Source: an uncultured Fenollaria sp. (GTDB taxonomy: Bacteria > Bacillota > Clostridia > Tissierellales > Peptoniphilaceae). From it: DNA of 64,000 nt. Positions 25,933 to 37,344 of the stretch are shown here, piece by piece (the first letter of the stretch is position 1; each line of letters starts with the position of its first letter). Made by a program: the position numbers and the translations under genes. The notes under the pieces are model-generated. The model was given only the letters and a program-made list of their open reading frames with translations. It did no database searches and was not told the origin of the DNA. The stretch spans positions 18,285 through 82,284 of the forward strand of contig NZ_CAMJVK010000001.1 of the NCBI RefSeq assembly GCF_946221515.1, written 5' to 3'.

Positions 25933-27186
25933 CTATGAAACGATTTTTTCTTCTTTATCCTTATCGTCACTATGATAAGTAAGCTTCTTCTTTCCATCTA
26001 TAACAGAACTATCTATCTTTAATGTTCCATCGTACTTCTTAGATGGAAGTTCATACATTATGTCAAGCATTACTTTTTCAATAATACTTCTTAGTCCTCT
26101 AGCTCCAGTTTTCATTTCAATAGCTTTTTGAGCTATCCTTCTAACTGCATCGTCAGTAAACTCAAGCTCTGCGCCATCCATCCTAATAAGCTCTTGATAT
26201 TGCTTAATAAGTGCGTTCTTTGGCTCTGTTAGTATCTTAACTAAATCAACTTCCTTAAGCTCGTTAAGTGTTACTGTAACTGGAAGTCTACCTATTAGTT
26301 CTGGTATTAAACCAAACTTCATTAAGTCTTCGCTCTCAACATGCTTTAAAGCTTCTGACTTTTGTTTAGATTTATCGAAAATTTCTGATCCAAAGCCGTA
26401 AGACTTTTTATTAGTTCTCTTTGCAATGATGTCATCTAGTCCTTGGAAGGCTCCGCCAACTATGAAGAGTATATTACTTGTATCAACTTGAATAAACTCC
26501 TCTTGTGGATGCTTTCTTCCGCCTTGTGGAGGAACATTAGCTATAGTTCCCTCTAAGATCTTTAGAAGCGCTTGTTGAACGCCTTCACCGCTAACATCTC
26601 TTGTTATGGAAACGTTTTCGCTTTTCTTAGCAATCTTATCAATCTCATCTACATATATAATGCCTCTTTCGGCTCTATCTACATCGTAGTTCGCATTTTG
26701 GATAAGCTTAAGAATGATGTTTTCAACATCTTCACCAACGTAGCCTGCTTCAGTAAGAGTAGTTGCATCACATATTGCAAATGGAACGTTAAGTATCCTT
26801 GCTAATGTCTCAGCAAGAAGTGTTTTACCGCTTCCTGTTGGGCCAAGTAAAAGTATGTTGCTTTTTTTTATTTCTACATCTTTATCAGTAGTATCCTTTG
26901 TGATTCTCTTATAATGGTTATATACAGCAACAGATAAAGTCTTCTTAGCGTCATCTTGTCCGATGACATATTCGTCTAAAGACTTCTTTATCTCCATTGG
27001 TGTAGGTAAAACCATATCTTCGAAGTCATAATTTTCTTCATTTAGTAGATGGTCTTCCTCTAATATATCCATACAAACGTTAATACATTCATCACAGATG
27101 TATACATTTGGTCCAGATATCAATCTTTTGACTTCGTTTTGAGTTTTTCCACAAAAGGAACATCTTATTTCATCATATTTCGACAT
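25933..27186 (-). CDS. clpX: ATP-dependent Clp protease ATP-binding subunit ClpX
   Basis: 417 residues. The N-terminal zinc-binding domain has Cys9, Cys12, Cys31 and Cys34. The AAA+ domain has P-loop [15 protein letters not shown], the pore loop GYVGEDVE and Walker [12 protein letters not shown]. The C-terminal part holds sensor 2 [10 protein letters not shown]. It unfolds substrates and feeds them to ClpP, encoded three bases upstream. Two residues of spacing plus a shared promoter ahead of tig make a single operon. Confidence 0.97.
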   Translation of the reverse strand: MSKYDEIRCSFCGKTQNEVKRLISGPNVYICDECINVCMDILEEDHLLNEENYDFEDMVLPTPMEIKKSLDEYVIGQDDAKKTLSVAVYNHYKRITKDTTDKDVEIKKSNILLLGPTGSGKTLLAETLARILNVPFAICDATTLTEAGYVGEDVENIILKLIQNANYDVDRAERGIIYVDEIDKIAKKSENVSITRDVSGEGVQQALLKILEGTIANVPPQGGRKHPQEEFIQVDTSNILFIVGGAFQGLDDIIAKRTNKKSYGFGSEIFDKSKQKSEALKHVESEDLMKFGLIPELIGRLPVTVTLNELKEVDLVKILTEPKNALIKQYQELIRMDGAELEFTDDAVRRIAQKAIEMKTGARGLRSIIEKVMLDIMYELPSKKYDGTLKIDSSVIDGKKKLTYHSDDKDKEEKIVS

Positions 27187-27189
27187 TTA

Positions 27190-27771
27190 TTAATGTTTCT
27201 CCATAACTTTATCTATAAGACCGTACTTAACTGCTTCTTCTGCATTTAAGTAGTAGTCTCTGTCAGTATCTCTATTGATTATCTCAATATCTTGTCCAGT
27301 TTTTTCTGACAGTATCTTATTTATTCTCTTTCTAATTTCAAGAATCTTTTCTGCTTGAATACGAATGTCTTCAGCTTGTCCTTGAGTTCCACCAAGTGGT
27401 TGATGTATCATAATATCTGCATTTGGTAGAGCATATCTCTTTCCTTTAGTGCCTGATGCTAATAGAAAGGCGCCCATTGACGCAGCTAAACCAACGCATA
27501 TAGTTGATACATCAGGCTTTATATATTGCATTGTATCATATATAGCAAAGCCAGCTGATACTGAGCCTCCTGGTGAATTTATATAAATTTGTATATCTTT
27601 ATCAGGATCTTCTGCTTCTAGAAATAACAATTGAGCTACAATTAAGTCAGCCATCTCATTGTTTATTTCGCCTGACAAGAAAATAATTCTTTCTTTTAAA
27701 AGCCTTGAGTAGATATCATATGACCTTTCTCCTCTGGAACTTTGTTCTACAACCATAGGAATTAATGCCAT
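27190..27771 (-). CDS. clpP: ATP-dependent Clp protease proteolytic subunit ClpP
   Basis: 193 residues, canonical length. Catalytic Ser98 is in [11 protein letters not shown], His123 is in MIHQPLGG, and the aspartate lies in the [14 protein letters not shown] region near 172. The N-terminal axial loop starts [17 protein letters not shown]. It forms the tetradecameric protease chamber partnered with ClpX. It lies 12 bases after tig. Confidence 0.97.
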   Translation of the reverse strand: MALIPMVVEQSSRGERSYDIYSRLLKERIIFLSGEINNEMADLIVAQLLFLEAEDPDKDIQIYINSPGGSVSAGFAIYDTMQYIKPDVSTICVGLAASMGAFLLASGTKGKRYALPNADIMIHQPLGGTQGQAEDIRIQAEKILEIRKRINKILSEKTGQDIEIINRDTDRDYYLNAEEAVKYGLIDKVMEKH

Positions 27772-27783
27772 TTTATCACCCCA

Positions 27784-29073
27784 TTAAATATATTTTACTT
27801 TTTTCTTTATATCGTCTATTGCTTTTGAGTTTAATATACCTCTATCTAAGAATTCTAGAGATCCTTCACTCATTGTCTTTTTAAATTCTTCTTTATCTTC
27901 TGCTTTATACATTTCAGCTAATTTATCAAGTTCTTTGTCATAATCTCTCTTTGTTGCTTTTAATTTATTTTCTTGAGCATATTTTTCAAGAATTAAACCA
28001 AGTTTAACTCTCTTTTCAGCAGGTTCTTTGAATGTTTCCTTGATTTCTTCGTCTGTATTTCCAGTATACTTCTTGTAATCTTCATAGTTCAAGCCTTGAG
28101 CTTGTAGTCTATATTGGAAGTTTCTTAATTCGTTTTCTACTTCGTCTTCAATCATTCTATTTGGAACATCAAATTTTGTTTCTTCAATAACTTTATCAAG
28201 TACTTTGTTTTCTCTTTGAGCGTCAATCATTTCATTGAATTGAGCTTTTAATTTCTTTCTTAAATCTGCTTTAAATTCTTTTAATGTATCAAATTCAGAA
28301 ACATCTGATGCAAAGTTATCATCAAGTTCAGGCAATTCTTTAACTTTAATTTCATTTATAGTGCAGATAAATTTAACGTCTTTACCTTTTAGATCTTCTG
28401 CATGATATTCTTCAGGGAATTTAACATTTACATCAAATTCTTCGCCTATAGCTCTATCTACTAATTGATCCTCAAAGCCTGGTATAAATGAATTAGAACC
28501 AATTTCTAGTTCATAATCTTTTGCTTCTCCTCCTTGGAAAGCTTCGTTATCTACATAGCCTTTGAAATCAAGCTTAACTATATCACCTTTTTTAGTCTTT
28601 CTATCTTCGATAATAGTGTATCTAGCATTTTCGTTTCTTAATCTTTCGATTTCATTTGTAACTACTTCTTTATCGAATTCTTCTTTAACGTCTTCAACTT
28701 CTATCTCTTCAAAGTTTGGTAATTCAAACTCAGGAACTACTTCTACTACAAATGTAAAGTTAATATTTTCATTTTCTTTGAAGTCTTTAACGTCAACATC
28801 TGGTTGGTCAACAACTTTTAAATCTAATTCTTCTAATGCCTTTGGATAGATTTCTTGAAGCATGATGTTTATAGCTTCATCGTAAAATACTTGAACGCCA
28901 TAGTTTTGTTCAATAATCATCTTAGGTACTTTACCTTTTCTAAATCCAGGAATATTGAATTTTGATCTAATCTTCTTATAAGCTTCGTCTATCTTAGGTT
29001 CAAAATCCTTCCAATCTACGTCTACATTGAAGTAAACTTTATTTTTTTCTCTTTTGTCAAAATTAACTTTCAC
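27784..29073 (-). CDS. tig: Trigger factor, ribosome-associated chaperone and peptidyl-prolyl isomerase
   Basis: 429 residues, GTG start with AAGGAG upstream. The N-terminal ribosome-docking domain carries the signature GFRKGKVPKMIIEQNYG. The FKBP-type PPIase domain is at about 155-240 (KGDIVKLDFKGYVD, LEIGSNSFIPGFEDQL), and a helical C-terminal chaperone domain follows. It binds nascent chains at the tunnel exit. First gene of the tig-clpP-clpX operon, with a promoter about 35 bases upstream. Confidence 0.96.
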   Translation of the reverse strand: MKVNFDKREKNKVYFNVDVDWKDFEPKIDEAYKKIRSKFNIPGFRKGKVPKMIIEQNYGVQVFYDEAINIMLQEIYPKALEELDLKVVDQPDVDVKDFKENENINFTFVVEVVPEFELPNFEEIEVEDVKEEFDKEVVTNEIERLRNENARYTIIEDRKTKKGDIVKLDFKGYVDNEAFQGGEAKDYELEIGSNSFIPGFEDQLVDRAIGEEFDVNVKFPEEYHAEDLKGKDVKFICTINEIKVKELPELDDNFASDVSEFDTLKEFKADLRKKLKAQFNEMIDAQRENKVLDKVIEETKFDVPNRMIEDEVENELRNFQYRLQAQGLNYEDYKKYTGNTDEEIKETFKEPAEKRVKLGLILEKYAQENKLKATKRDYDKELDKLAEMYKAEDKEEFKKTMSEGSLEFLDRGILNSKAIDDIKKKVKYI

Positions 29074-29105
29074 TTAATTCACTCCTTAAAATTACTTATG
29101 TTGTT

Positions 29106-29134
29106 ATTATATCACTAATATTGCTATAAGTAAA
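29106..29134 (-). promoter_or_regulatory. Probable promoter of tig-clpP-clpX
   Basis: TTTACT (29129-29134), 17 bases, TATAAT (29106-29111) on the - strand. The -10 is perfect and the -35 is weak, which would fit an activated or regulated promoter. Confidence 0.55.
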
Positions 29135-29159
29135 TAAATATTTTACTTAATTACACAAG

Positions 29160-29192
29160 AAAAAGTCAAACAAGATCAAAGTTTGACTTTTT
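29160..29192 (-). terminator. Terminator of the TPM-lemA transcript
   Basis: A 12-bp stem (AAAAAGTCAAAC and complement) with an 8-9-base loop lies 8 bases after the lemA stop; the - strand then reads CTTTTTCTTG. The same bases include a CtsR-box-like direct repeat (29164-29180). Confidence 0.8.
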
Positions 29193-29199
29193 AATTAAA

Positions 29200-29778
29200 T
29201 TATTTACCGAAATCAACACTTGGTGCGTTCTCTGCTCCATCTTGAGCTTTAAATGTTTCAAATTTATCAAAGCCTAGCATCGATGCAAAGATATTGTTAG
29301 GGAATGTCCTAACTGATTTATTGAATTCAGTTGCTTCGTTATTAAAGTCACGTCTTGCAACTGCTATCCTGTTTTCAGTTCCTGCTAATTCATCTTGTAA
29401 ACTTAAGAAGTTTTCATTAGCTTTTAAATCTGGATAGTTTTCTACAACTATGTTAATGTTTTTAGCTAGTTCTGTATCAAGCTTTTCATAGTCTTCAGGT
29501 GTTTTTGCATCTGTGTATCCACTTCTAAGTTTAGCAATGTTTTCAAGTGTTTCTTCTTCGTGTTGAGCGTAACCCTTTACTGTTTCAACTAAGTTTGGTA
29601 TTAGGTCAGCTCTTCTTTGATATTGTGTTTGAACTTCTGCCCATGTCTTATTAACATTCTCTTGTCTGTTAACTAGGCCATTGTACTTAGATGCTACTAG
29701 TGCACCTAAAGCAATTACTATTACTAGTATTATTAAAAGTGGTGAAAACCTACCTCTTTTTTGTCTTTTTTCTTCCAT
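29200..29778 (-). CDS. LemA family membrane protein
   Basis: 192 residues. One N-terminal membrane helix (about 12-30, FSPLLIILVIVIALGALVA) is followed by a helical extracytoplasmic or cytoplasmic domain with the family features NGLVNRQENVNKTWAEVQTQYQRRADLIPNL (quoted only in part: VNKTWAEVQTQYQRR), AIARRDFN-like IAVARRDFN, and FPNNIFASMLGFDK. LemA has no established biochemical role. It is very often paired with a TPM-domain gene, as here, 28 bases upstream, and the pair is linked to envelope stress in other bacteria. Confidence 0.9.
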   Translation of the reverse strand: MEEKRQKRGRFSPLLIILVIVIALGALVASKYNGLVNRQENVNKTWAEVQTQYQRRADLIPNLVETVKGYAQHEEETLENIAKLRSGYTDAKTPEDYEKLDTELAKNINIVVENYPDLKANENFLSLQDELAGTENRIAVARRDFNNEATEFNKSVRTFPNNIFASMLGFDKFETFKAQDGAENAPSVDFGK

Positions 29779-29806
29779 TTCCTATTCTCCTTTATTTAAA
29801 ATTTAT

Positions 29807-30619
29807 TTACCAAGATCCTGATGCTCCGCCGCCGCCAGATGAACCGCCGCCAAATGAGCCGCCACCTGATCCGCCGAAGCCACCAAATCCGCCTGAACCA
29901 CCAGAGCCTCCGAAAAAGCCACCGAATGGATCATCGTCATCGAAAAATATATTTCTACGTCTTCGTCTATACATTCTTCCTCTTCTGCCGTAGATATATC
30001 TTGATCTATTAAGTCTAGATGTAAATATTATAAATAAAAATATAATTAGTATTATCATCGCTGGGCTTATCGAAAAATCATCTTCAAGTCCTAGCTTATC
30101 TACATCTATATCCTGAATCTTTACATTGTACTCTTCGCCAATATAATAAATTATACTATCGAATGCATCTCTAATGCCTTTATCATAATCTTCTGCTTGA
30201 AAATTTGGTTTTATTACATTTCTTATAATTCTTCCAGCTTTAGCGTCATTTATCGCGCCTTCGAGCCCATAACCAACTTCTATTCTTACTTGTCTATCAT
30301 TAAGGCTTACTAATAAAAGCACTCCGTTGTTCTTTTTCTTATCGCCTACGCCCCAGTCTCTAAAAACTTTATTAGAAAATGATTCTATATCCGTTCCTCC
30401 TAGGTCGTTGACAGTAAGTACAGCGACTTGGCTTCCGTATTCTTTCATCTTTTTATTTGTTTCATTAATATAATCTACAGTGTCCTGTGAGATAATATTT
30501 GCTTTATCAAGTACAAATCCATAATCAGGCTTTGAGATTGCTTTTGCAGTAAAGCCTTGTAGGAAAAGTATTTGAACTATATATATTATTATAAATTTTT
30601 TAAGAAAGCTCTTTTTCAT
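29807..30619 (-). CDS. TPM domain protein (YgcG-like), membrane anchored, Gly-rich tail
   Basis: 270 residues. A signal peptide or anchor (about 6-27) precedes a TPM/phosphatase-like domain (about 30-165) with VLDKANIISQDTVDYIN, DWGVGDKKKNNGVLLLVS and VRIEVGYGLEGAINDA. A membrane helix lies at about 183-202 (SPAMIILIIFLFIIFTSRL), then an Arg-rich cytoplasmic-side stretch (GRRGRMYRRRRRN) and a tail of about 40 residues almost wholly Gly and Ser. This is the common partner of LemA. Its upstream region carries a GGGTAT-type promoter candidate. Confidence 0.9.
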   Translation of the reverse strand: MKKSFLKKFIIIYIVQILFLQGFTAKAISKPDYGFVLDKANIISQDTVDYINETNKKMKEYGSQVAVLTVNDLGGTDIESFSNKVFRDWGVGDKKKNNGVLLLVSLNDRQVRIEVGYGLEGAINDAKAGRIIRNVIKPNFQAEDYDKGIRDAFDSIIYYIGEEYNVKIQDIDVDKLGLEDDFSISPAMIILIIFLFIIFTSRLNRSRYIYGRRGRMYRRRRRNIFFDDDDPFGGFFGGSGGSGGFGGFGGSGGGSFGGGSSGGGGASGSW

Positions 30620-30640
30620 ACTTACCTCCGTATATAAAAT

Positions 30641-30666
30641 ATACCCGAAATGTCATGCTTTTAATC
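30641..30666 (-). promoter_or_regulatory. Candidate promoter of TPM-lemA, sigma-B-like layout
   Basis: On the - strand GATTAA (30661-30666), 14 bases, GGGTAT (30641-30646). It has the same TTGNTTAA-N14-GGGTAT pattern as upstream of the RsbW-like gene. The sigma-A alternative TTGATT-N19-TATATT has an overlong spacer. Confidence 0.45.
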
Positions 30667-30668
30667 AA

Positions 30669-33506
30669 TTAAAGCTTTCCTTCCTTTTCAAATATTTCTC
30701 TCAAAAACTTTCCTGTATATGATTTTTTATTCTTAGCTACTTCTATAGGCGTACCTGTGGCAACTATGGTTCCGCCCATGTCTCCGCCTTCTGGACCAAG
30801 GTCTATAATGTAGTCTGATTGTTTAATAACATCAAGATTGTGTTCTATGACTAAGACTGAATTGTTTTGATCAACAAGTGTGTTTAGTACCTTTATAAGC
30901 TTAGCAACGTCATGTGAGTGAAGTCCAGTAGTTGGCTCATCAAGTATATATATAGTTCTTCCAGTTGACTTTTTAGAAAGTTCTGTGGCAAGCTTAACTC
31001 TTTGTGCCTCCCCACCAGATAGCTCTGTTGAGCTTTGACCGATCTTTATATATCCAAGACCTACATCATAAAGCGTTTGTAATTTTCTTGCTATACGCGG
31101 TTGATTTTCAAAAAACTTTAGTCCTTCTTCAACTGTCATATCAAGCACATCTGCAATAGTTTTATCTTTAAATTTAACTTCAAGCGTCTCTCTATTATAT
31201 CTCTTACCCTTACATACCTCGCATGGTACGTATACATCTGGCAAGAAGTGCATTTCTACCTTTAATATACCATCACCCTTACATGCTTCGCAGCGACCGC
31301 CCTTAACATTGAAAGAGAATCTTCCTTTTTGATAGCCTCTCATCTTAGCCTCTTGTGTCATGGCAAAGACATCTCTGATTAGATCAAATGTGCCAGTGTA
31401 TGTCGCTGGATTTGATCTAGGCGTTCTACCTATTGGGCTTTGATCAATTACTACTACCTTGTCAATATTTTCAATGCCTTCAACAGCTTTTCTTTTGCCA
31501 GGTTTATATTTTGATTTATTAATCTTTTGTGCTAGTGATTTATAAATAATTTCATTTACAAGTGTTGACTTGCCTGAGCCAGAAACGCCTGTTACTGTTA
31601 CAAATTCACTTAGAGGCACTTCTACGTCTATGTTTTTAAGATTGTTTTCGCTAGCTCCTATTACCTTCAATACATTATCTTTATCAGTTTTTCTATACTC
31701 ATCCTTAAGAGGAATTTTCTTTCTTCCAGATAAATAGTCGCCTGTGATGGACTTTTTGCATTTCATAACCTTATTAATATTGCCTTGAACAACAAGGTGG
31801 CCACCATGTATACCCGCTCCAGGACCAATATCTATGATTTCGTCACAATGGTGCATAATCTCTTCGTCATGTTCTACTACAAGTAAAGTGTTGCCTGCGT
31901 CTGTTAGCTCTCTAAGCGCTTGTATTAGCTTTAAATTGTCTCTTTGATGTAAGCCTATGGATGGCTCGTCTAAAACGTATATAACGCCCACTAGAGCAGA
32001 GCCTATCTGTGTAGCAAGCCTAATTCTTTGCGCTTCACCACCTGAAAGTGTCTTCGCCATTCTAGATAGATTTAAGTAATCAAGTCCTACAGTTATTAAG
32101 AATGATAATCTCTTCTTTATCTCAATCAAGATTTGTTCAGCAATCTTTTCTTCTGTTTTATTTAGCTTTAAATTATTTATATAATCAAGTTCGTCTTTTA
32201 TACTTAACTGAGTAAATTCATAAATATTTAAATCGCCTACCCTAACAGCAAGCGCTTCCTTTTTTAGTCTTGCACCGTGACACTCAGGGCATTCAATCTC
32301 TTCAACGTACTCCTCAGTGTTGTCTCTAACCGCTTGGGACATAGAGCTTGTAAGCCTATCCATCATTACCGATAGTATACCTGGCCACTTTTTATTAAAT
32401 TCTTTTGATCTTTTTGTGAATAATGAGTTGTATTTAAATTTTACATTATAGTCAGTGCCATTAAGTAAATCATCTATCATTTTCTTAGGTGCCTCTGTGA
32501 ATGGCTGGTCTTCTTTAAAGTCATATTTATCTAATATAAATTTAAATATCTTATAATAATAAGTGCCCTTCTTAGAATTTTTAAATGGCTCTATAACTCC
32601 TTCTTCAAGTGAAAGTGAATAGTCGGGTATAACTAAATCCTTGTCAATGCTTCTAAAGTAGCCTAGTCCGTTACATCTCTCACACATGCCAAAAGGACTG
32701 TTAAATGAAAACAATCTTGTAGATAGCTCATCAAATGATATACCGCAATCAATACAAGCATACTTCGTAGAATAAGATTTTTCATATAAGTCTAAATAAT
32801 TTATCTTAACAAGTCCATTCGAATAATGAATTGCAGTCTCAAGTGAGCCAGTAAGTCTTGATAATATGCCATCTTTAATCACAAGCCTATCGATAACGAT
32901 ATCTATATCGTGTTTCTTGTTCTTGTCTATATCTACTTTATCTGTAATATCATGCATTTCGCCATCTAATATATATCTAACAAAGCCATCTTTTTGGATT
33001 TGCTCAAGAACTTTTTTGTGCTGACCCTTTTGTCCCCTGACAATAGGTGCTAAGACATAAATCTTTTGTCCTTCATCGTGGCTCATGATTATATCAGCTA
33101 TCTGATCAATGGTTTGTGATGTAATCTTCTTACCGCAGCTTGGGCAATAGATTTGGCCAATTCTTGCATATAAAAGTCTTAGATAATCATAAACTTCTGT
33201 AACTGTTCCTACTGTCGATCTTGGGTTATTGCTTGTAGTCTTTTGGTCTATAGATATAGATGGACTCAGGCCGCTAATAAACTCAACATTTGGCTTAGTA
33301 GTGTTGCCTAAGAACATTCTAGCATAGCTCGAAAGACTCTCCACATATCTTCTTTGACCTTCAGCATATATTGTGTCAAAAGCAAGTGAAGACTTCCCTG
33401 AACCCGAAAGTCCAGTTATAACCACAAATTTATTTCTAGGTATATCTATATCTAAGTTTTTTAAATTATTTTCATTGGCACCTCTAATAACTATTTTATT
33501 CTCCAA
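30669..33506 (-). CDS. uvrA: Excinuclease ABC subunit A (UvrA)
   Basis: 945 residues from a TTG start, nine bases after an AGGAGG. Two ABC ATPase modules: P-loops GLSGSGKSS near the N terminus and GVSGSGKST near 640, with signatures [11 protein letters not shown] and [11 protein letters not shown]. Zinc modules CIDCG...CERCNGLG and CEACKGDG...CEVCKGKRY are intact. It scans DNA for bulky lesions and loads UvrB. It overlaps the 3' end of uvrB by 11 bases; uvrB-uvrA is a standard operon. Confidence 0.98.
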   Translation of the reverse strand: MENKIVIRGANENNLKNLDIDIPRNKFVVITGLSGSGKSSLAFDTIYAEGQRRYVESLSSYARMFLGNTTKPNVEFISGLSPSISIDQKTTSNNPRSTVGTVTEVYDYLRLLYARIGQIYCPSCGKKITSQTIDQIADIIMSHDEGQKIYVLAPIVRGQKGQHKKVLEQIQKDGFVRYILDGEMHDITDKVDIDKNKKHDIDIVIDRLVIKDGILSRLTGSLETAIHYSNGLVKINYLDLYEKSYSTKYACIDCGISFDELSTRLFSFNSPFGMCERCNGLGYFRSIDKDLVIPDYSLSLEEGVIEPFKNSKKGTYYYKIFKFILDKYDFKEDQPFTEAPKKMIDDLLNGTDYNVKFKYNSLFTKRSKEFNKKWPGILSVMMDRLTSSMSQAVRDNTEEYVEEIECPECHGARLKKEALAVRVGDLNIYEFTQLSIKDELDYINNLKLNKTEEKIAEQILIEIKKRLSFLITVGLDYLNLSRMAKTLSGGEAQRIRLATQIGSALVGVIYVLDEPSIGLHQRDNLKLIQALRELTDAGNTLLVVEHDEEIMHHCDEIIDIGPGAGIHGGHLVVQGNINKVMKCKKSITGDYLSGRKKIPLKDEYRKTDKDNVLKVIGASENNLKNIDVEVPLSEFVTVTGVSGSGKSTLVNEIIYKSLAQKINKSKYKPGKRKAVEGIENIDKVVVIDQSPIGRTPRSNPATYTGTFDLIRDVFAMTQEAKMRGYQKGRFSFNVKGGRCEACKGDGILKVEMHFLPDVYVPCEVCKGKRYNRETLEVKFKDKTIADVLDMTVEEGLKFFENQPRIARKLQTLYDVGLGYIKIGQSSTELSGGEAQRVKLATELSKKSTGRTIYILDEPTTGLHSHDVAKLIKVLNTLVDQNNSVLVIEHNLDVIKQSDYIIDLGPEGGDMGGTIVATGTPIEVAKNKKSYTGKFLREIFEKEGKL

Positions 33507-35463
33507 TGAATAATTCCTCCTTCTTCAATTCTTCTATCATATCTCTATATTTAGCAGCTTCTTCGAAACTTAAATCCTTTGCCGCCTTATTCATCTTTGT
33601 CGTAAGTTTCTTAATCTTATCTTGAACGCCCTTTGCGCTATAAGTGTACTTTTCTCCCTCGTCCATCGCCTTAGTTACTTCAATAACATCTCTAATGGAT
33701 TTTTTTATAGTCATAGGCGTTATATTATTATCTTCATTGTACTTCATCTGTATCTTTCTTCTTCTAGCTGTTTCATTAATTGCGCTCTCCATAGATTTAG
33801 TTATAGTATCTGCGTACATAATGACTAGTCCGTTAGAGTTTCTGGCTGTTCTACCAGCTGTTTGAACTAAAGATGTTTCACTACGTAAAAAGCCTTCCTT
33901 ATCCGCGTCTAGTATTGCTACTAAAGATACTTCCGGTAGGTCAAGACCTTCTCTTAGAAGATTTATTCCGACCAAACAGTCAAACTTTTTCTCTCTTAAA
34001 TCCTTTATAATCTGCATTCTATCAATTGCAGTGACATCTGAGTGCATATAAGTAACATTGATACCTAATTGATCAAGATACTTAGTTAAGTCCTCAGCCA
34101 TCTTCTTAGTAAGTGTTGTGATTAAGACTCTCTCATCTTTTTTAGCTCTGATTCTAATTTCCTTAATCAAGTCATCTATTTGACCCTTAGTAGGTCTTAC
34201 TTCAATCACTGGGTCTAGTAGGCCCGTTGGTCTAATAACTTGCTCTACAGTGTTTTTAGAGCGTTCTAGCTCATATTGAGCAGGTGTCGCGCTCACATAT
34301 ATAACTTGATTCATCATAGCTTCAAACTCAGCAAATTTCAATGGCCTATTGTCAAGAGCGCTTGGTAGTCTAAAGCCATAGTCTACAAGCGATGTCTTTC
34401 TAGACCTATCGCCCTCATACATTGCTCTGATTTGAGGTACACTTACATGTGACTCATCTATAAAGGTTATAAAGTCCTTTGGGAAGTAGTCAATCAAGGT
34501 ATATGGCCTTGATCCTGGTTGTCTTTGTGATAAGTGTCTAGAATAGTTTTCTATACCCGAACAAAAACCTATCTCATTAAGCATTTCCAAATCATAGTTA
34601 GTTCTCTCTTTAAGTCTTTGTTCTTCAACAAGTTTACCATGCTCATGAAGCCACTTAAGCCTATCATCGAGCTCAAGCTTAATGCTTTCAATAGCTTTTT
34701 TAACTTTGTCATCAGTTGTCGCATAGTGAGACGCCGGGAAGATGGATACATGCACTCTAGTGCCTATAATCTCGCCAGTTAATGAATCAATTTCAAGTAT
34801 CTTATCAATCTCGTCGCCAAAGAACTCAATTCTAAAGGCATTTGTCTTTTCAGATGCTGGGAATATATCGAGTATATCTCCTCTAACTCTAAATGTTCCT
34901 CTGATAAAGTTTATATCATTTCTGACATATTGTATGCTAATTAATTTTTTAATTACATCATCTCTTGAGATTTGCATCTCAGGTCTAAGTGATACCATCA
35001 GCTTTTCATAATCAATTGGGTCACCTAAGCCATATATACATGAAACAGACGCAACAATGATTACATCTTTTCTTTCAAATAAAGCTGCCGTTGCAGAGTG
35101 CCTTAGCTCATCTATGTCGTCATTGATCTGACTGTCCTTAGCAATGTAAGTATCAGTTGCAGCTACATAAGCCTCTGGTTGATAGTAGTCGTAGTAGCTT
35201 ATAAAGAACTCAACAGAGTTTTCTGGAAAGAATTCCTTAAACTCGCTATATAACTGATACGCAAGAGTCTTGTTGTGTGCGATGACTAAAGCTGGTCTTT
35301 GCGTCTGTTTAATTATATTTGCCATAGTGAAAGTTTTACCAGAGCCTGTTACGCCTAGCAAAACTTGATCCCTATAGCCTTTATTAATCCCTTCAGATAG
35401 TGATTCTATTGCCTTTGGTTGATCTCCAGTAGGAGTATAATCAGACTTTAATTTGAATTTCAC
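33496..35463 (-). CDS. uvrB: Excinuclease ABC subunit B (UvrB)
   Basis: 655 residues, GTG start sharing a base with the stop of the upstream lipoprotein gene. P-loop [12 protein letters not shown] is at about 38-49, the damage-probing beta-hairpin is [11 protein letters not shown], helicase motif II is TFIDESH, and motif VI is QTAGRTARN. The C-terminal UVR motif ([16 protein letters not shown]) binds UvrC. It verifies lesions handed over by UvrA. Confidence 0.98.
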   Translation of the reverse strand: MKFKLKSDYTPTGDQPKAIESLSEGINKGYRDQVLLGVTGSGKTFTMANIIKQTQRPALVIAHNKTLAYQLYSEFKEFFPENSVEFFISYYDYYQPEAYVAATDTYIAKDSQINDDIDELRHSATAALFERKDVIIVASVSCIYGLGDPIDYEKLMVSLRPEMQISRDDVIKKLISIQYVRNDINFIRGTFRVRGDILDIFPASEKTNAFRIEFFGDEIDKILEIDSLTGEIIGTRVHVSIFPASHYATTDDKVKKAIESIKLELDDRLKWLHEHGKLVEEQRLKERTNYDLEMLNEIGFCSGIENYSRHLSQRQPGSRPYTLIDYFPKDFITFIDESHVSVPQIRAMYEGDRSRKTSLVDYGFRLPSALDNRPLKFAEFEAMMNQVIYVSATPAQYELERSKNTVEQVIRPTGLLDPVIEVRPTKGQIDDLIKEIRIRAKKDERVLITTLTKKMAEDLTKYLDQLGINVTYMHSDVTAIDRMQIIKDLREKKFDCLVGINLLREGLDLPEVSLVAILDADKEGFLRSETSLVQTAGRTARNSNGLVIMYADTITKSMESAINETARRRKIQMKYNEDNNITPMTIKKSIRDVIEVTKAMDEGEKYTYSAKGVQDKIKKLTTKMNKAAKDLSFEEAAKYRDMIEELKKEELFIGE

Positions 35464-37064
35464 TATGCATCACCTTTACTAATATCTATCTCATAAATAA
35501 TGTTCTTCGTATAATTCTTATCAATAACCTTTGTACTTTTATATAGCCTCTTTAAATCATTAGTCAAATATAAACTTAAGTTATCTACATTTTCAAAAAG
35601 AACTTCCTCTTTAAGATTATTATCCATTTTGCATAATAATAAATCATATGACTCAAGATTTATGTCTTTTTTTGCTAAAACATATGCTTCATCAATCTTT
35701 TTGATGTAAGAGTAGTCGCCCTTAATTATCATTTTATAAAATCTTTCACTTAAGTTATAAGTATATAGACTTGTACCTTCAATCTTATTATCGCTTCTAT
35801 ATACAAAGGAATTATCATCAGCATAATAATAGTTTTCTACTTCATCAATGAAGTCATAATCTTCAAAGTCTCTCGTGATATATAGCATTTGATTAATATC
35901 ATACTTTGATAAGTATACATAGAAGCCGTTGATGTAAGAGGCTCTGATTATATTATCCTCAGCACTGAATAAGTCTATATAGCTATCGTCATTTATATCC
36001 ACTTCGTATAGAGTAGTCATATTAGCCTCGCCTCTACTTATTGCAAGTAGTGAATCGTCGCTCTTAAAGTTTGCGTCAATTATGTTTAAATCATCTCTAT
36101 AATCTATAAACTTTATTTCATCTTTTTCTTCATTGTATATAGCACTGCTTAAAGCCGATGACTTGTCTTTAAAGTTGATAATTATGTCATCATTTTCATT
36201 CCTCTTGTATATAGACTTAATATCGCCACTAAAAGACGATATCTTCTTAGAGTTTCTGCTAGCTATATCATAGATATAAATATTGTTAAGTTCATCGTCT
36301 TTCTTATTATAGTATATAGCTTTATCTGTATTAAGCTTAAAGACATTACCATTGTCGACAAACTTCGAAATAATTTCTTCATCAAGTGAAAGAACTTTAC
36401 CCTCATTTGCATCAAAATTTATTTTTAAATTTTTTATAGGATGCTCATGATCATCCTTTTCATAAACAAATTTATATTTAATCTGCCAAATGGGCCTATC
36501 TGTATAAATCAATTCAGCTGAATCAGGTAAGTTCGCAATAAGCTTATATTTTTGTTTGACATAGTTTATTGCATTGTCCTTAGTGTACTTTATATCAATA
36601 TTTTTGATGCCACTTTTGTCAATAACAAAATCATCCGCTTCTATATCATCAGGAAGTTTATTAAGCAGCTTAATACTTATATATGGAGTGCAAACATTGT
36701 TCGAGTCATTCTTAGAATTAAGTAATATATGAAACTTTCCGTTCTTGTATACTAGAGACGAAAGCTCTATATCATCAGTTAAGCATGGCTTAATAACCAT
36801 GCTTAATAATGAACTATCGATTTTATCAATTTCTACTCTATCATTTTGCACTTCAAGATCCTTTAAATAATTAATCTTTCTTAGCACAAAAGGAATTTCT
36901 TTATTTTCACTTAATTCAATCTCTTCTCCTTCATCTATAGGAGCGTCAAGCTCGTCAAAACCATAGCGCTTATCACTATCCTTGATGAATAGTGGTCCGT
37001 TAGTGCAAGCGCTTAGTGCAAGTATCGAGATAAATATAAGTAATAAAGATATATTTTTTCTCAT
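35463..37064 (-). CDS. Lipoprotein of unknown function with beta-propeller-like C-terminal part
   Basis: 533 residues. A lipoprotein signal peptide ends in LALSAC (Cys20), so it is probably anchored outside the membrane. The middle (about 155-225) resembles a PepSY-like unit ([12 protein letters not shown]...IWQIKYKFV...GKVLSLDEE). The rest alternates YxxD-type strands ([47 protein letters not shown]), suggesting a WD40/TolB-like propeller. No known family was recognised. It lies between the PC4-like gene and uvrB with a TAGTG overlap, so it shares their transcript, but a repair role is not implied. Confidence 0.6.
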   Translation of the reverse strand: MRKNISLLLIFISILALSACTNGPLFIKDSDKRYGFDELDAPIDEGEEIELSENKEIPFVLRKINYLKDLEVQNDRVEIDKIDSSLLSMVIKPCLTDDIELSSLVYKNGKFHILLNSKNDSNNVCTPYISIKLLNKLPDDIEADDFVIDKSGIKNIDIKYTKDNAINYVKQKYKLIANLPDSAELIYTDRPIWQIKYKFVYEKDDHEHPIKNLKINFDANEGKVLSLDEEIISKFVDNGNVFKLNTDKAIYYNKKDDELNNIYIYDIASRNSKKISSFSGDIKSIYKRNENDDIIINFKDKSSALSSAIYNEEKDEIKFIDYRDDLNIIDANFKSDDSLLAISRGEANMTTLYEVDINDDSYIDLFSAEDNIIRASYINGFYVYLSKYDINQMLYITRDFEDYDFIDEVENYYYADDNSFVYRSDNKIEGTSLYTYNLSERFYKMIIKGDYSYIKKIDEAYVLAKKDINLESYDLLLCKMDNNLKEEVLFENVDNLSLYLTNDLKRLYKSTKVIDKNYTKNIIYEIDISKGDA

Positions 37065-37073
37065 CTAAACAAA

Positions 37074-37334
37074 TTATATTTCTTCGTCTTCATTAGATTC
37101 ATCATCTGAACCTAAGTCTATATCGTTTAATAAATCTCTTAACTTTCTTGCTTCAGCATGTGTTAGGGATATGCCCTTACCCATCCTGCTGTGGTCTTCT
37201 CTCCAGTTTCTAATGTCAACTTTACCATCGGCACCGTTCCATGAAATAACGTTTACCTCTTTAACCATGCCTCTGCCATTGTTAGAAAATTCTCCTAATT
37301 GTTCTAATATTTCGTATTCAAAATCTTTTGCCAT
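37074..37334 (-). CDS. YdbC/PC4-like ssDNA-binding protein
   Basis: 86 residues. The core resembles the PC4-like YdbC family (PF02229-type fold), with EVNVISWNGADGKVDIRNW and MGKGISLTHAEARKLRDLL, followed by an acidic tail (DDESNEDEE). Family members are small dimeric single-strand nucleic-acid binders with a transcription coactivator fold; the role in Firmicutes is not settled. It lies between an S41 protease and the lipoprotein gene, 10 bases from each, inside the ftsEX-to-uvrBA run. Confidence 0.82.
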   Translation of the reverse strand: MAKDFEYEILEQLGEFSNNGRGMVKEVNVISWNGADGKVDIRNWREDHSRMGKGISLTHAEARKLRDLLNDIDLGSDDESNEDEEI

Positions 37335-37344
37335 TTTAATTCTC

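Noticed and set aside
29691..29993. Proline-rich open frame on the + strand opposite the TPM gene
   Set aside because: It is the complement of the Gly/Ser-rich tail codons (GGN read backwards gives CCN); no ribosome site or family match. The TPM gene on the other strand is well supported.
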